64,000 bases of DNA, from assembly GCA_021234155.1 (NCBI GenBank), contig JAJEKV010000016.1, positions 18,680,620 through 18,744,619 of the forward strand. Reading direction: 5' to 3'. Source of the stretch: Isoetes taiwanensis. Its lineage: Eukaryota > Streptophyta > Lycopodiopsida > Isoetales > Isoetaceae. How positions within the stretch are numbered: position 1 is the stretch's first letter; each line of letters opens with the position of its first letter. Positions 44,823 to 56,349 of the stretch are shown here, one piece after another. The notes under the pieces were generated by a model. It did no database searches, was not told the DNA's origin, and was given only the letters and a program-made list of their open reading frames with translations. A program made the translations under genes and the position numbers.

Positions 44823-46373
44823 TTACTTCCTTGCAAGTTCCATTGGCTCTGGATTTGAAGTCTTAATATTGCGATCTTTGCGAGTTCTCCTTAACTTCCC
44901 GCAACAGCAATACAAAGCCTCTTCAAGAATTCCAAGCGTACCTGAGGCCTCAATCCAGACTTTGAAAATCATCTTCTGATTTATCAGTGGAAGAGATTTA
45001 ACAACATTGCAAACCAATTCACCCTTCAGAATCTTACAATCTTGCTTAGCAATAACAGGCAGCCATTTTCTTAGGAGGTCCACTCTCACTGCAATAGATA
45101 CCATCACTTTTCCATTTTGCAACATCCCAAACATATGATTCACCAAGGAAGAAACAACCTCTCCCGATAGTTTGCAAGATATAATACCATCAACCAGATC
45201 TTTATTACCAAGAATCTCAAATGCATTCTCAGCAACCTGACATTTGTCCAATTGGGTGAGTAAAAACTCCAAATGAGATGCCTCAAGAATCCGCGGCTTA
45301 CACCAGGACTCAATCCAGATTTTAAAAATCATCTTCTGATTTATCATCGGAAGTGATTTCACAGCATTGCAAAACAATTCACCGTTCAAAAGTGTACAAT
45401 GATGTCGAGCAAGAATAGGCAACCATTTACTTAAGAAGGCCACTCTCACATCAACGGACACCATCACTTTCCCATTCTGCAGTGCCCCAAACATATTATT
45501 CACAATGGAAGAAAAATGCTCAACCGTAAAACATGAGCTTGATATACCATCAACCAGATCTTGATCAGCAGCAAGCATTTCGAATGCTTTCTCAGCAACC
45601 TGACATTTATCCAATTGGTTAAGTATCCACTCTAAATAAGATGCCTCAACTGACAATTGATCCTCTTCCATAATCCCATAGTCCAAATCTCCCCGCAGGA
45701 CATCCCTACTCCGTCGCAGCTCTTCCAGCACGATGACATCATTCAATGTTCCAAATGTAGGATAAAAAATGGGCTCAACATTCTCTTCCATTAGTTTATC
45801 AGCGACATCCTGAGCCCCATACCAAGCAAAACTTGTGATAATATCCTTCATCATTTCTACAGGCTTATCAGGTATAGAGAGCTTAGCTGCAAGGTCTAGA
45901 GTGGGTGTTAAATGGAAGGTAGAAATGCAAGATCTGATCAACTCTTCCTCCTCAATGCTCAAAGCAGAAAATTCTAGATAATGCATGCAAGCAGTGATAC
46001 AAGCATGGAATAAAAGTTGAGCGGCTACCTCTAGGACGCTAACAGCCTCTTCAACACTGTCAAATGAGCAATGGAGAGTTTGCTGGGGCACATACATCAG
46101 TTCCATACATTTTACATACACAGGTATATTTTTGCACTTGTCCAGAGTGAGCTGCAAGGGACGTTTATCAACACTTGATGTCCAACGTTCTGAAAGTCGA
46201 GCTTTGAAGTACTCTGATTGGCAAAGGACATGAGAATGGACATGCAAGGGTGTATATTTCTCACCTTCCATTGATTCGAGCGTGAGCACCACATCTGCTG
46301 TCTGAATATCTCCCAGTTTGAAAGGAAAATCACCTGCGGAATTGCTGCCGCTGCTACAGGCTAGTCCTTCCAT
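44823..46373 (-). CDS. BTB/POZ domain protein with a duplicated C-terminal repeat
   Basis: An intact single-exon frame of 516 aa starting MEGLACSSGSNSAG. The BTB domain spans about 24-135 (DVVLTLESMEG, HVHSHVLCQSEYFKARLSER W) and is followed by a BACK-like helical region to about 240. The architecture matches the plant At3g05675/At1g63850 group. BTB proteins of plants typically act as substrate adaptors for CUL3 ubiquitin ligases; that role is by family. The C-terminal half is two copies of a ~110-residue module (about 246-357 and 366-477) at an exact 120-residue period; LDKCQVAE, QNGKVMVS, KWLP, NGEL/KGEL, VKSLP and INQKMIFK recur. A basic tail (CGKLRRTRKDR) ends the protein. The ATG lies 10 bases after a purine-poor leader and no better start is upstream. 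It is the only clearly intact host gene in the window. Confidence 0.9.
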   Translation of the reverse strand: MEGLACSSGSNSAGDFPFKLGDIQTADVVLTLESMEGEKYTPLHVHSHVLCQSEYFKARLSERWTSSVDKRPLQLTLDKCKNIPVYVKCMELMYVPQQTLHCSFDSVEEAVSVLEVAAQLLFHACITACMHYLEFSALSIEEEELIRSCISTFHLTPTLDLAAKLSIPDKPVEMMKDIITSFAWYGAQDVADKLMEENVEPIFYPTFGTLNDVIVLEELRRSRDVLRGDLDYGIMEEDQLSVEASYLEWILNQLDKCQVAEKAFEMLAADQDLVDGISSSCFTVEHFSSIVNNMFGALQNGKVMVSVDVRVAFLSKWLPILARHHCTLLNGELFCNAVKSLPMINQKMIFKIWIESWCKPRILEASHLEFLLTQLDKCQVAENAFEILGNKDLVDGIISCKLSGEVVSSLVNHMFGMLQNGKVMVSIAVRVDLLRKWLPVIAKQDCKILKGELVCNVVKSLPLINQKMIFKVWIEASGTLGILEEALYCCCGKLRRTRKDRNIKTSNPEPMELARK

Positions 46374-48474
46374 AATTTCTTGGACCCAGCTGCAGAATTA
46401 ATGTATTTAGGGTAGGATTTGCATTTCTTTCTTTGATTTCGATATTTGTTTTTTCTTCTCTTCGTCGAAATGTCATTTTAGGTGTATCACATTTTATTAA
46501 ATTAACCATCGTGTAGTATGCCTAGCTTTAAACTAGCATCAGTTTGTTGTAATATAAATGTAACATATGATGATTTTGGAAGGTTTTTTCTTGTATTCGT
46601 ATTAAAATACCTAGGTTGCTGACCGTGGACCCCAATATACGAAAGAGAAGTGGTACTCCAGAGTTCTAATGCTTCAGGTATGGCCTTAGGTTCTAGTGAA
46701 GGCGGCAACGGCTTCTGCCGCGATGCTCCACAGGGCAAGTGATATACCATGGTGAGCGGCCATAGCTTTTGTTCTCTCAGGATTTTGTTCTGTGTTTTCA
46801 GCCTCAATCAATGTCAAGACCTCAATGAATTTTTTATTTTTTTTTTTAATTCTTGTTGAGAAGCTTCTGATGAGGACCAGATGCCTGAGAGGTTCGATTC
46901 CCCTTAGTTTGTTTTCTATTGTTTTCCTCAGCTCTTCTTCTCAAGCTCTAGCTGAGGTCGGCAACCAGGCTCTACCTGCGTTTATTCCTCTCAGTTCTCC
47001 TTGTCAAGCCCTAAGAGGTCGGCCACGGTGATGACTTTAAGGTGTGATATATCGTGAAAATGCTATATTTTTACCAATTATATAAATCTAAATTTGATGG
47101 TTTAGTAGGATGCGTTAGCTTAAAGATTTATAAAATTGCCAAGATTTGATAATATTGCATCCTGCTTATACTAAATTCGCCAAATTAATGGATATTTCTG
47201 TAGTAAGAGATCTTAGCTTTTGGTAAGATATATTAATTCTGCTAAATTCATTTCAATAAAAAGTTAGAAAAATAGAAAACAATCGCCACCATTTCTATGG
47301 TTTAGAACTAGACAAAGGATGATAAAGTCATCACTGGTCGGCCCTGTAGCTATGTTTATTCCTCTTAGTTCTTCTTCTCGAGGTCTAAGGTTCGGCAAAC
47401 GGGCTCTATTTGCATTTATACATGTATGTTCTTCTTCTGGAGCTCTAAGAGGTCAACACAGTAGTCAGGATTCAGGACTGCAGTGTGGACGATTATTTCT
47501 CAGAGTTTCAGGGTTTCAAAGTTTCGCAAGCTGTTTTATTTTAATGTCCTTTCTTGCATTCTTTCTTTTATTCCAAGATGCAGTAGAAGAGAATCATAGC
47601 AGCAACCCATCGTTTGGGCTGCTATGTCCAGAAGAGCATTGGCATCTTGTTGGTTCGATTCTCAGGCTCTACTCTATGTAATAGTTTGAATTTTCTGAAT
47701 GAGATATTGACTTCTCTTAGAACCATTACATTGGATTTTTGGATGCCCTCCTTTTAAAACGGGTCAAAATGAGGCTATTTGACCCCATCTTGATTTGCAG
47801 CCAAAAGATCATAGCCTACCTCGTGGAATATCCTACTATACATATCATGATCTAATTGTTCAAAAAATTCTAAAAGCACCCCCATAGTCTACACAATTGC
47901 TTTTGTATCATTTTAGTATATTTTGGCTAAGGTAGAACTATGATTCTTGCTATGTCTTTTATGTGTGTTGATTTGCTTTTTTTGTTTTTTTGGATTTTAA
48001 TACTTTTGCACAAATGCCTGTCCAGGATTTCGAGCATTCTGAGGCTATCCACGTTGCAGCCAGCTAAGTTTTTTTAGCAGGTGGATAATGTTTCAATCTT
48101 TGGAGGCCATGGAAATTAAGAAAATTCGAGTCCGCTATGGAAGCAGAAGGGTATCTCTGATAGGGTTGCTTTCGTTTCCCTCAATTGCGTTTTGAGCGAG
48201 GCTTTCTGAGTATTGGGATGTTGGTTTTTATGCAGAGTCATGTGTAAACATCATACTGCAGATGTAATCTTTTTTCTGATGGGAGATCAAACCCCGGGCA
48301 GGTGTTCGACCCGTGGATCAAGCTTATTACAATCTTCCGGGGATTTTCCTTTCTTGATATTCCTTGCAAATTTTGGAAAATATTGGTTGATAACATCCAG
48401 CTATGAAAGCTTTAGTTCCAGTTTTAGGAAATAAGTGTCTCCACTTTAGATGGATTTCAATGTCATCTTACCGT
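46374..48474. other. Upstream of the BTB gene; repeats, no gene seen
   Basis: Related blocks (CTCTTCTTCTCAAGCTCTA... GGTCGGCAAC...GGCTCTA) recur at about 46930, 46990, 47350 and 47430 as a diverged ~60-90-bp repeat. The frames 46792-47031 and 47319-47681 arise from it. The BTB promoter should lie in the first few hundred bases, but no TATA box can be fixed. Confidence 0.4.
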
Positions 48475-49970
48475 TAAAAAGAAAAGAGACCTCTTGGGAC
48501 TCGATTCCCTTTCGATCGATGGCGCAACTTGCGCCATTCACATGGGATTGCTCCATCTTTTAGGATCGACTAACCCATGGGCCAATTGTTGTTCACATGG
48601 AACCTTTATCCACTTTAATCTTTAAAGTTCTCATTTGAATACTTCCTATTACCACCAAGATCTGCACTGAATGTTGTTCCACTCGGGCTCATGCCGGGAG
48701 CTGCTCCACAACACCCACATCCTCCTACTCATCGAGGCCTCGCACTTGCCATGATGGCCGGCTGTAGGTGGCGCACTTCAACGCCATCTATTTTCGGGGC
48801 TATTTGATTCGGCAGGTGCCTTTTACAACTCCTTAGAGGATTTCGATCTCCATGAGCATCGTCCTGCTATTTTTCAATCAATATCGTTCGTGGGATCTAG
48901 GTTAGTATGCACAAGGGCACCGTAACCCGGCCTTCGATTCATCCCGTAGTGCCAGTCCTGCTTACAAAAAAAATGGCCCACTTGGAGCTCCAATTCCAAT
49001 GGAGCAAGCCCGGTGCCTTACCTGTTTAACTTTGAGAATATGTTGAGGGAGTTTCTCCCCCGATGCCTCTAATCATTTGTTTTACCCGATGAAACTTTGA
49101 ACGAGCTCCAACTATCCTGAAACTTTGGAGGGAACCAGCTACTAGATGGTTCGATTAGTCTTTCATCTGACGAACGATTTGCATGTCAGTATCGCTACGA
49201 GCCTCCACTAGAGTTTCCTCTGGCTTCGCCCTGCTGATGTATAGTTCACCATCTTTTGGGTCCCAACAGGTATCCATGGTCACACTCAAACCTTTCACAA
49301 AAGATCATGGTCCGCGAATAGTGCACCTGACATCAGGGCTCCCACGCATCAGTTCCAAGACGGGTTTTGAACCCACCAACACACAACATGTTAAACTCCT
49401 TGATCCGTGTTTCAAGACGGGTAGAATGGAAAGCCCCACAAGCCAATGTCCGAAGCATACAGGTGCATGGTAGCCCACCAATGTAGTTTGTGCCCCAGGC
49501 CCAAGCCTTGCCTATGGCATTGTCGGATCAACATGGTTCCTCTTTATCCCGCAGATGGAACCAACGTTGTCCAGCACCCTGAGTTGATCAGGTCAGACCA
49601 GTTGAGGTGTTTCCTCACCCAGGAACACATCAATAACCTTCATTCGTTTCCCTCCCAGTAATTTCAAGCACTTTTTAACTATCTTTTCAAAGTTCGCTAT
49701 TAGTCTCTTGCCAATATTTAGCCTTGGATAGAATGCAACAAGGTCCGGGCCTGACGGGGCTCTCACCCTCTCAGGCATCCACTTCCAGGGAATCTCGATT
49801 CCACTGCAGAGGACTTCTACAGACTATAATTCGCAACACAAAATGCCTCGATTCTCAATATGGGCACCTTCTAGTTCACTTGCCATTACTAGTGACGTCT
49901 CTGTTGGTTTCTTTTCCTCTGTTTAATGATATGCTTAAACTCGGCAGGTAGCCTTGACTGATCTGAGTTC
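48475..49970 (-). pseudogene. Decayed 25S rRNA, 5' part
   Basis: Minus-strand similarity to plant 25S rRNA is clear from its 5' end (near 49970) inward. Landmarks on the plus strand include TGATATGCTTAAACTCGGCA at 49929, GGGGCTCTCACCCTCTCAGG at 49757, GTAATTTCAAGCACTTTTTA at 49659, TCAAGACGGGTAGAATGG at 49411 and GATCGACTAACCCATG at 48563. Differences from a functional gene are mostly C/T and G/A transitions, with several internal deletions. Only the first ~1.5 kb of ~3.4 kb is present. It cannot be a working rRNA. Confidence 0.88.
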
Positions 49971-50209
49971 TTTTGAGTAGTATCCACACAAGGGAACCAG
50001 CCGATGCTTTAGTGTCGAGCAACATGTTGGCAGGTGGGGGACACCGCCTAGGACCAGCTACAGCCGGAAGGAGATGATAACTCGAACCAACCCTGCCAGT
50101 CATGTGACACATTTGGAGTGCGGCATCCTCCCTATGCACTTCAGTCGACTATGTCTTGTCATGGACGGCCAATTTGTGTTTCGCAGCAAGTGCGAACGAG
50201 AGGAACGAT
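49971..50209 (-). other. ITS2 of the decayed rDNA unit
   Basis: Spacer between the 25S and 5.8S similarity blocks; its length (~240) is ordinary for ITS2. Frames in it are not genes. Confidence 0.7.
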
Positions 50210-50365
50210 TAGATGCTCAGCCAAACATACCGTCGGACAAGCCCCGGCCGCAAGCTGCATTCAAAGATTCAATGATTCGAGGAGTTCTACAATTCACATC
50301 ATGTATCGCATTTCACTGCGTTCTTCATCGTGGCAAGAGCTAAGATATCCATTGTTAATTGTGGT
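50210..50365 (-). pseudogene. Decayed 5.8S rRNA
   Basis: About 155 nt on the minus strand, the right length for 5.8S rRNA. Plus-strand landmarks are CTACAATTCACATCATGTAT, CGCATTTCACTGCGTTCTTC and ATATCCATTG. Numerous C-to-T type changes are present compared with the conserved plant sequence. Confidence 0.88.
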
Positions 50366-50681
50366 ACTATCTATTATTTCGCTATTTGGTGTGGGATAGC
50401 CGGAAGCCCTCCCCCAAATCCGTGAGTCGCCGCCATCCAAAACACATAAGGTTCCCGAAACGCAATGCAAATGGCACCCGAGCCCCGCGAGGCACAGGAG
50501 GAGGGGAACACTTGCCCAACCCACGAGAACCCGAGCACGTGGATGACACCAGCAAGGAGCCCCACCCAATGCCATCCCTTGGTACCTCGCAAGGTCACCA
50601 AATAGGGGAGCCATGGCGCGAGCGACCACAACTCCAAGTGTGACCCCTCAGAGGGACAAGGAAATGGTTCAACGGTTGTCT
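50366..50681 (-). other. ITS1 of the decayed rDNA unit
   Basis: Spacer between the 5.8S and 18S blocks, ~316 bp. The open frames here (for example 50374-50637) are chance. Confidence 0.7.
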
Positions 50682-50721
50682 CGATGATCCTTCTGGAGGT
50701 TCACTACAGAAACCTTGTTAT

Positions 50722-50752
<31 letters not shown>

Positions 50753-50793
50753 ATGAACTTCTCACCTCGTCACTTGCAACGAATGTCGAGGTA

Positions 50794-50833
<40 letters not shown>

Positions 50834-51228
50834 GGGACGATGTGTACAAAGGGCAGGGACGTAATTAACGCAAGACGATGACTCGCACTTACTAGGAATT
50901 CCTTGTTGAACATCAATAATTGCAATGATCTATCTCCATCACGATAAAATTTCAAAAGATTGCTCGAACCTATCGACCCAAATCATGAACTCGTTGAATT
51001 CATCAGTGTAGCGTGTGTGTGGTCCAGAACATCGAAGGGCATCACAGACCTGTTGTTGCCTCAAACTTTCATCCGCTAGATGTGAATAGTTCCTCCAAGA
51101 AGCTGGCCGCAAAAGAAGATCTTTGCCTAGCTAGTTACCAGTCTGAGGTCTCATTCGCTAACGAAATTAACTACACAAATCACTCCACCAAATGAGAACG
51201 GCCATGCACCACTACCCATAGAATCAAA
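50682..51228 (-). pseudogene. Decayed 18S rRNA, 3' part
   Basis: Similarity starts at the 18S 3' end (TGATCCTTCTGGAGGTTCAC at 50684) and runs ~545 nt. Landmarks are CTTCTCCTTCCTCTAAATGA, CACTTCACCGGACCATTCAA, GTGTACAAAGGGCAGGGACG and AACGGCCATGCACCACTACC. It ends abruptly at 51228, so the 5' two thirds of 18S are missing. Changes are mainly transitions. Confidence 0.9.
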
Positions 51229-53865
51229 TCTCGCCGTCAATGGTGAGTAGTTTCTTTTGTTTCTTCTTCTCAATTGCCTCTCAAGATGCCAAAGAAGTCT
51301 CAGGGAGAGTTTGATTCGAAAAGGTATGAATCTCTCACAAAGTGATTTCCCTCAGTTGCCATCTCGGGATGTTCCCTTAAATGATAGTAGAACATACGTG
51401 CTAAGTTCTTCTAAGTCTCTTGTCATTACTCCTGATATTAGAATTCGAAGTGATAGTGCTTCTATCCTCCCAGCTCCTTCGGTTGTAGCATGTGCATATG
51501 TTTTTTTTTTAACTAAATTATTGAGAATATTCAATTGTTTTTTGAATTTTTGGATCGTATTGTACCTATTTTGCTAGTGTTTGAAACTGGACCTTATACT
51601 ATACAGAACTTTTATGACTTTTATAGTATTACATAATAGAAATGTATTATAGATTTTTTATCTATAATATTTTACTGTCTTGGATCAGCTCTAGATTCGA
51701 CGGTGAGAATTTGATTTGCCTAATGGACGATGGGGATTCAACACGAAAAAAAGTGCAATGATTTCTATCGAACCTTAAGCAGAGCAAAGAATATGTAGCA
51801 TAATAACAGGGGGTTACTTTTGTATTTTTGTACGCTTTTCACTAAGGTTTTGCTATGATTTTGTGGCGTATTTCAATTGATGTACTAATGCGTACATCTA
51901 GAGCGCGCATACACAGATAGTGATTTTCATGTTTTCTTTCAATGGTGGGCACCCATGCTTTTTTTTTTTTTTAAACTGGTGGTATATTAGTGGTCTACAT
52001 GGCATGCAGGCCTGGAAGGTCTTAATTTTAGGGTTAGAAATTTCTTTATCAAACTCGGATGTGGCTTCAAGGGCTAATTTGGGCAAACATAGATAGGGCC
52101 CGGGCGTGCTCTTGTGTTTCATTATGTTAAAAAAATGGAGACGTGCATAACCTAGGCAGGAAGCCAGCTGATCTTGTTTGAATGGGACTGTAGCGTTGAA
52201 TCCAGCTGATCTTATTTCAAAGGGATCACAAGGTGAGTCTGGGATTCATTTGGTGCATAAAATTTTGCCATTGCAGTCAAGAGGCCGTGTAGAACCGGAG
52301 GCCTGAGTTCGATGAAGATGGGTAATCTGAGTTCGATTGTTGGGCGCAACCCGGTCCGGGATAGGTTGCATCCCAGTTCCACGCATTTCTTGGTTTCATG
52401 TAGCTTGATCTGGGCCCAGCTTCTCTTCGTATACTGAGGGTTTTAGCATCCGACAAGGGGATTCATAGAGTTTTTGAACAGGATTGCGGATTAACTATTA
52501 ACTTGAATATCTAGCACAATCGCTGCTAATATTTTCTCATCTATGCTTTTTCTCATATTTACAGATCGCAATGAGACATATAGGATATTTGTGGATCCGG
52601 CATAAGTAGAGCATAGTATACAGACGAATCAGACTGGATATTAGAGTAGAGCCGGACAACTTATTTTTGGGTTTTTTGTAACACTATCATGCATGTAACG
52701 CTGTCTCTGCATGCCGACTGTAGGAATCCAACTGGCACAGATCTGTAGTAGGCTCTGGATGTCTGGATGACGTCTATGGAAAGTCCAAGAAAAATGGGCC
52801 ACAAACTTGAGGTAATTCAATCCTGCCTTCCCAGTCCGTGATTCTTGTATTGTGTTACATACTTTTCTTAAGCATCAACTTCGTCACGCCGTGATCCGAC
52901 TTAGCGACTTTGAATATTTTGCCACCACAGAATGTTTTTTTTGATGGAGATGTGTTCACCGGTTTCTTCTAAGAGAATAAAACCACTTTCGAGAAGAATA
53001 TGATGTGGTCATTTTTCCCAAAGAATGCACAATGGACGAACCAATATTCGAAAGTGGCGAGACACATATAAAACCAATACTTGAAAGTGACAGAAGGGCT
53101 GAGAACTCTTTTGCTTCCCTTTCCTATTATATCTTCGTGCTTTACTTGGAATGCTCAACTCAACACATCCATCGGGTTTCAACGGGCAACGGCCGCAAAT
53201 ATGACTTATTATTTGCCTAAATGGTTTAGGAAGATGGGCATTTGAGATAGAAACAAGCATGGATACAAAGTGGAATGATGGTAATCCTAACTCCTGGTTC
53301 CAAAATGCAGAAATTTGTCACATCTCTTCTTTGTTCATATGTCCATGAGATGTTATCTATGGAATGATGCAAAAACTTGCTATGTATCTAGTGGTTATTG
53401 TTGGTGAAAATTGCAAAATATCATAGCAATAGGTGCTATGAAAAATATAGAAATTTATCCAAACCTAATCTACTCCTCTATGAACTCGTTGCCCATATAT
53501 AAGGTATATTTTTGCAGAGCCTTGAAAGATATACCATCCATCATTAGAGTATTAGGTCCATCCTTAAGGCCCCGAAGGGGCCAAAATTTTTTTTAGTTAA
53601 CACAAACCATTAATACAATTAATAACATTATTAACACAAACTATTGCATTTGACACATTTAAATTAAAATCCCCCTTAAACCCCCTTTGGTTTGGGTGCC
53701 TCTGGTGCCATTGTCTATCATTGATTGAAAGAAAAAATTAAGAGCTCAATATGAATTCGGCAAACATCTTAGTTCAAGTTTTGTTTTTTGCGGGTTTTTT
53801 ATGTGGGTTTCTGCACATTCTTTAGGTTTTGGAGCTTGCTGGATATGATGCTTGGGACAACAAGA
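51229..53865. other. No recognised gene
   Basis: A ~110-bp block at about 51800-51905 (AATAACAGGGGGTTACTTTT...) is repeated at 54875-54980. An A/T-rich microsatellite is at 51960. The frames 51257-51577 and 53005-53220 have no family motif. Confidence 0.4.
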
Positions 53866-53869
53866 AGAA

Positions 53870-54330
53870 TCACAGCATCCCCGGGCATATACAACTTGCT
53901 ACTCTTCTGAAATAAACAAAGCTTTTCATCAAGTTATTTGCAGATCCAGTTGCATTTAAATCATTTGCCATAAGATGCTTAATTTTGCAAACATGCTCAA
54001 TTGAATTCTCAGGAGTACTCGCTCGGGTGGAAGTTTTAGATGCATAGTAATGCTTCAAGATGTGCATGAGATCCCTAGCAGTGCTATCTCCCTTAATTAA
54101 CATTGCCAGATTGGCATCTGATCCTTTGTAGAACCACAATTGGGTTGCAATCTTTCTCAAGGTCATTTGACAAATCTACAACCAAAATGCTAGAGATACT
54201 ATTGTCCGTACATTAGATGCTTGAGATCCACAAAGTCTGTGATCCTCGAGGATTATGTGCATCCTCCACTTCCACATTTGGAAGTTCTTCTCATTATATG
54301 TGAAATGGTTTTAAATATTTCAGATGAGGT
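53870..54330 (-). pseudogene. Ty1/copia gag fragment
   Basis: Minus-strand pieces NEKNFQMWKWRMHIILEDHR and, after a frame break, MTLRKIATQLWFYKGSDANL, AMLIKGDSTARDLMHILKHY with YASKTSTRA and NSIEHVCKIKHLMANDL. The pattern f.G.N(Y/F)..WK..M...L..., then ....A...W..L...Y, is the N-terminal gag/UBN2 region of copia polyproteins. It binds the RNA in the particle. The frame is broken, and no downstream protease or integrase is visible. Confidence 0.7.
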
Positions 54331-54334
54331 TATG

Positions 54335-56190
54335 CTAATCTTCAGAATTGTATAATTGTCAGTTTATATTTAGAAAAGAAGAAAGAGCTTGCTAGCAGTT
54401 AAAGCATTAGTATGTTTCTTTGAGCTTATGCAGCATATACTTAAACAAATAATCTTTCGCACATGCCATTTTAAATTCTAGGTTATGGATCTCTATAGAA
54501 TTTATAATTAGTGTAAGCCAAATTATTGCATCTATTATTGTGCTATCTCGCCTTAGGCACCCTTGAATGCGTGGGTTGCTAGATATGTGGTTGGATGTCT
54601 GGCTAACTACCATTATTTTATATCTGCTACTTTGTTGTGGTGGTGTTGTGGCCAATGTGTGGATACTTGGAGGTCATTCTTCATCAACTGAAGCTCCAAC
54701 TGTATATAGATGTGATCTGAGGTTTATGCAAGATTAGTTTCTAGAATCTCAAGTTCATCTTACTTGATCTATGTTTTTGTAGGCTGTAAGGGAAGCTAAT
54801 TATATGTGTTTTGGGCCTATGCAAATTGTGCTTTTTTCCATGAGGAGGACAAACTACTAACATGTAATATCTAGCATAATAACAGGGGGTTACTTTTATA
54901 TTTTTATACATTTTTTCACATGGTTTTCCTATGATTTTGTTGCTGTATTCATGCAAGTGTACTAATTAGTATTTCTAGAGTGAACTTATTCTGAGCCGTG
55001 GATTTTGAATCAAAATTCAATCCTGTGGTTGTGCTCTCTCAAAATTTGGATAGTTGTTGCAATTATAGTTTTAGAATCTGTGGTTGTGGCCCCCACAATT
55101 GAACCCTAAAACAAAAACAAACTTGACCATATCTCCTACAATCAAAGCTCGGCAAAGGCTGGTAGGCGTATAAGAGGCATTCCTAGGGCAACGCCCTTGT
55201 AGTTTTTTTCTTCAGAGCTCTAGTCACGCCACACATCTCGAGAGCAAGCAAACAAGGTTTCATGAATCGTTGTTGGTCTTTTTAAGCTCCAGTTGCACCT
55301 TATTTTTGAATGGCTCCAGAGCTCTGCAAGCCAGTTTTTTCATAGAAGGCAACCCCTGCAAAATTCCTTCTAACTTCCTCTGAACTGGTTCAACAAAGCC
55401 GATTGAACAAGATTGGCTCAACCAGTTCGGGTAACCCAGCAAAAAATTGCCCCTGCCTGTGTCAATCAAAAACCTCGTCTCCCGCCGGACTCACCACGGT
55501 ACAAAGTAGAATATGATTCTTGTTTTCTAAATGCAACAATGAAAGCAATAGTGCAAATGCTCCTTTGAATAGATGAGCTCCTTTGTTGGGCATGGGGTAA
55601 CAACAAAGAGTAAGAAAAATAGATGCCCCATCCCTCCATATCTTTACTAAACATGATGGACGAGCATCAAAGAAATTTATGAGTTCCATGGCACCATCCT
55701 TTATGGTATTATCCTGATCGTGATGATTCTTATCTATCTTCCTCATCTTACTCAGTCCTACTAGTTCTCGGACTCTAATTGAGCTTGCCCATATACTAAG
55801 CAACACCACGGGGTTTATGTTTTGGAGGCCATATCCTAGTCGATTCGGCGGGATCTTGCACAATGTCATGACGACGAGAGGAGGGTGTTGATGCCAAAGG
55901 ATGGATGCTAGCATGTAGTGATTTTTGCCCCAAGATGCTAGACATATGCAAAAGTTTGATGCATTGGCTTTGTTTTGTGTTCACATTGAGATGTAGGTGA
56001 ATTTGGATAAACAAAAATCATGGCAATGGGGGTTCTTAAGTAGGAATTTCAGTTGCAATATAATGGAGAATGTATTCGGTGTATGAATCCTACAAATATC
56101 CGGGCTTGACGGTTCATTGAAATCATGATGGAATACATGTATAGCTTTATATGCGTTTGCAAAGCCAATGTAGAAAGATTCATATGTGGT
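54335..56190. other. No recognised gene
   Basis: Includes the second ~110-bp repeat copy at 54875-54980. The minus frame 55462-55914 (150 codons) has protein-like composition in places but no motif I can name. Confidence 0.4.
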
Positions 56191-56195
56191 AAAGG

Positions 56196-56345
56196 CCTTT
56201 GAAAATACAACTCTTTTTTGCTCTTGTACAGTCAGTAGTGTTGTATGGTTGTGAGGTCTGGGGACCGGGTTTGCCAAAGGGGTTATGGGATGACATTGAG
56301 CAAGTATTGAAGAATCCACTTTGGCATCATCCCCTTGGGATCTAT
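56196..56345 (+). pseudogene. LINE (non-LTR) reverse transcriptase C-terminal fragment
   Basis: KIQLFFALVQSVVLYGCEVW, then GPGLPKGLWDDIEQVLKNPL. The pattern l....LV.SvllYGcEvWg......w..iE is the conserved segment just downstream of the palm domain in plant LINE-type reverse transcriptases. It is a ~50-codon scrap, and the satellite follows within 15 bases. The catalytic motifs are missing. Confidence 0.75.
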
Positions 56346-56349
56346 ATGA

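Noticed and set aside
49183-51195. Many open frames on both strands
   Set aside because: They lie within the decayed rDNA piece; conserved rRNA landmarks explain the sequence.
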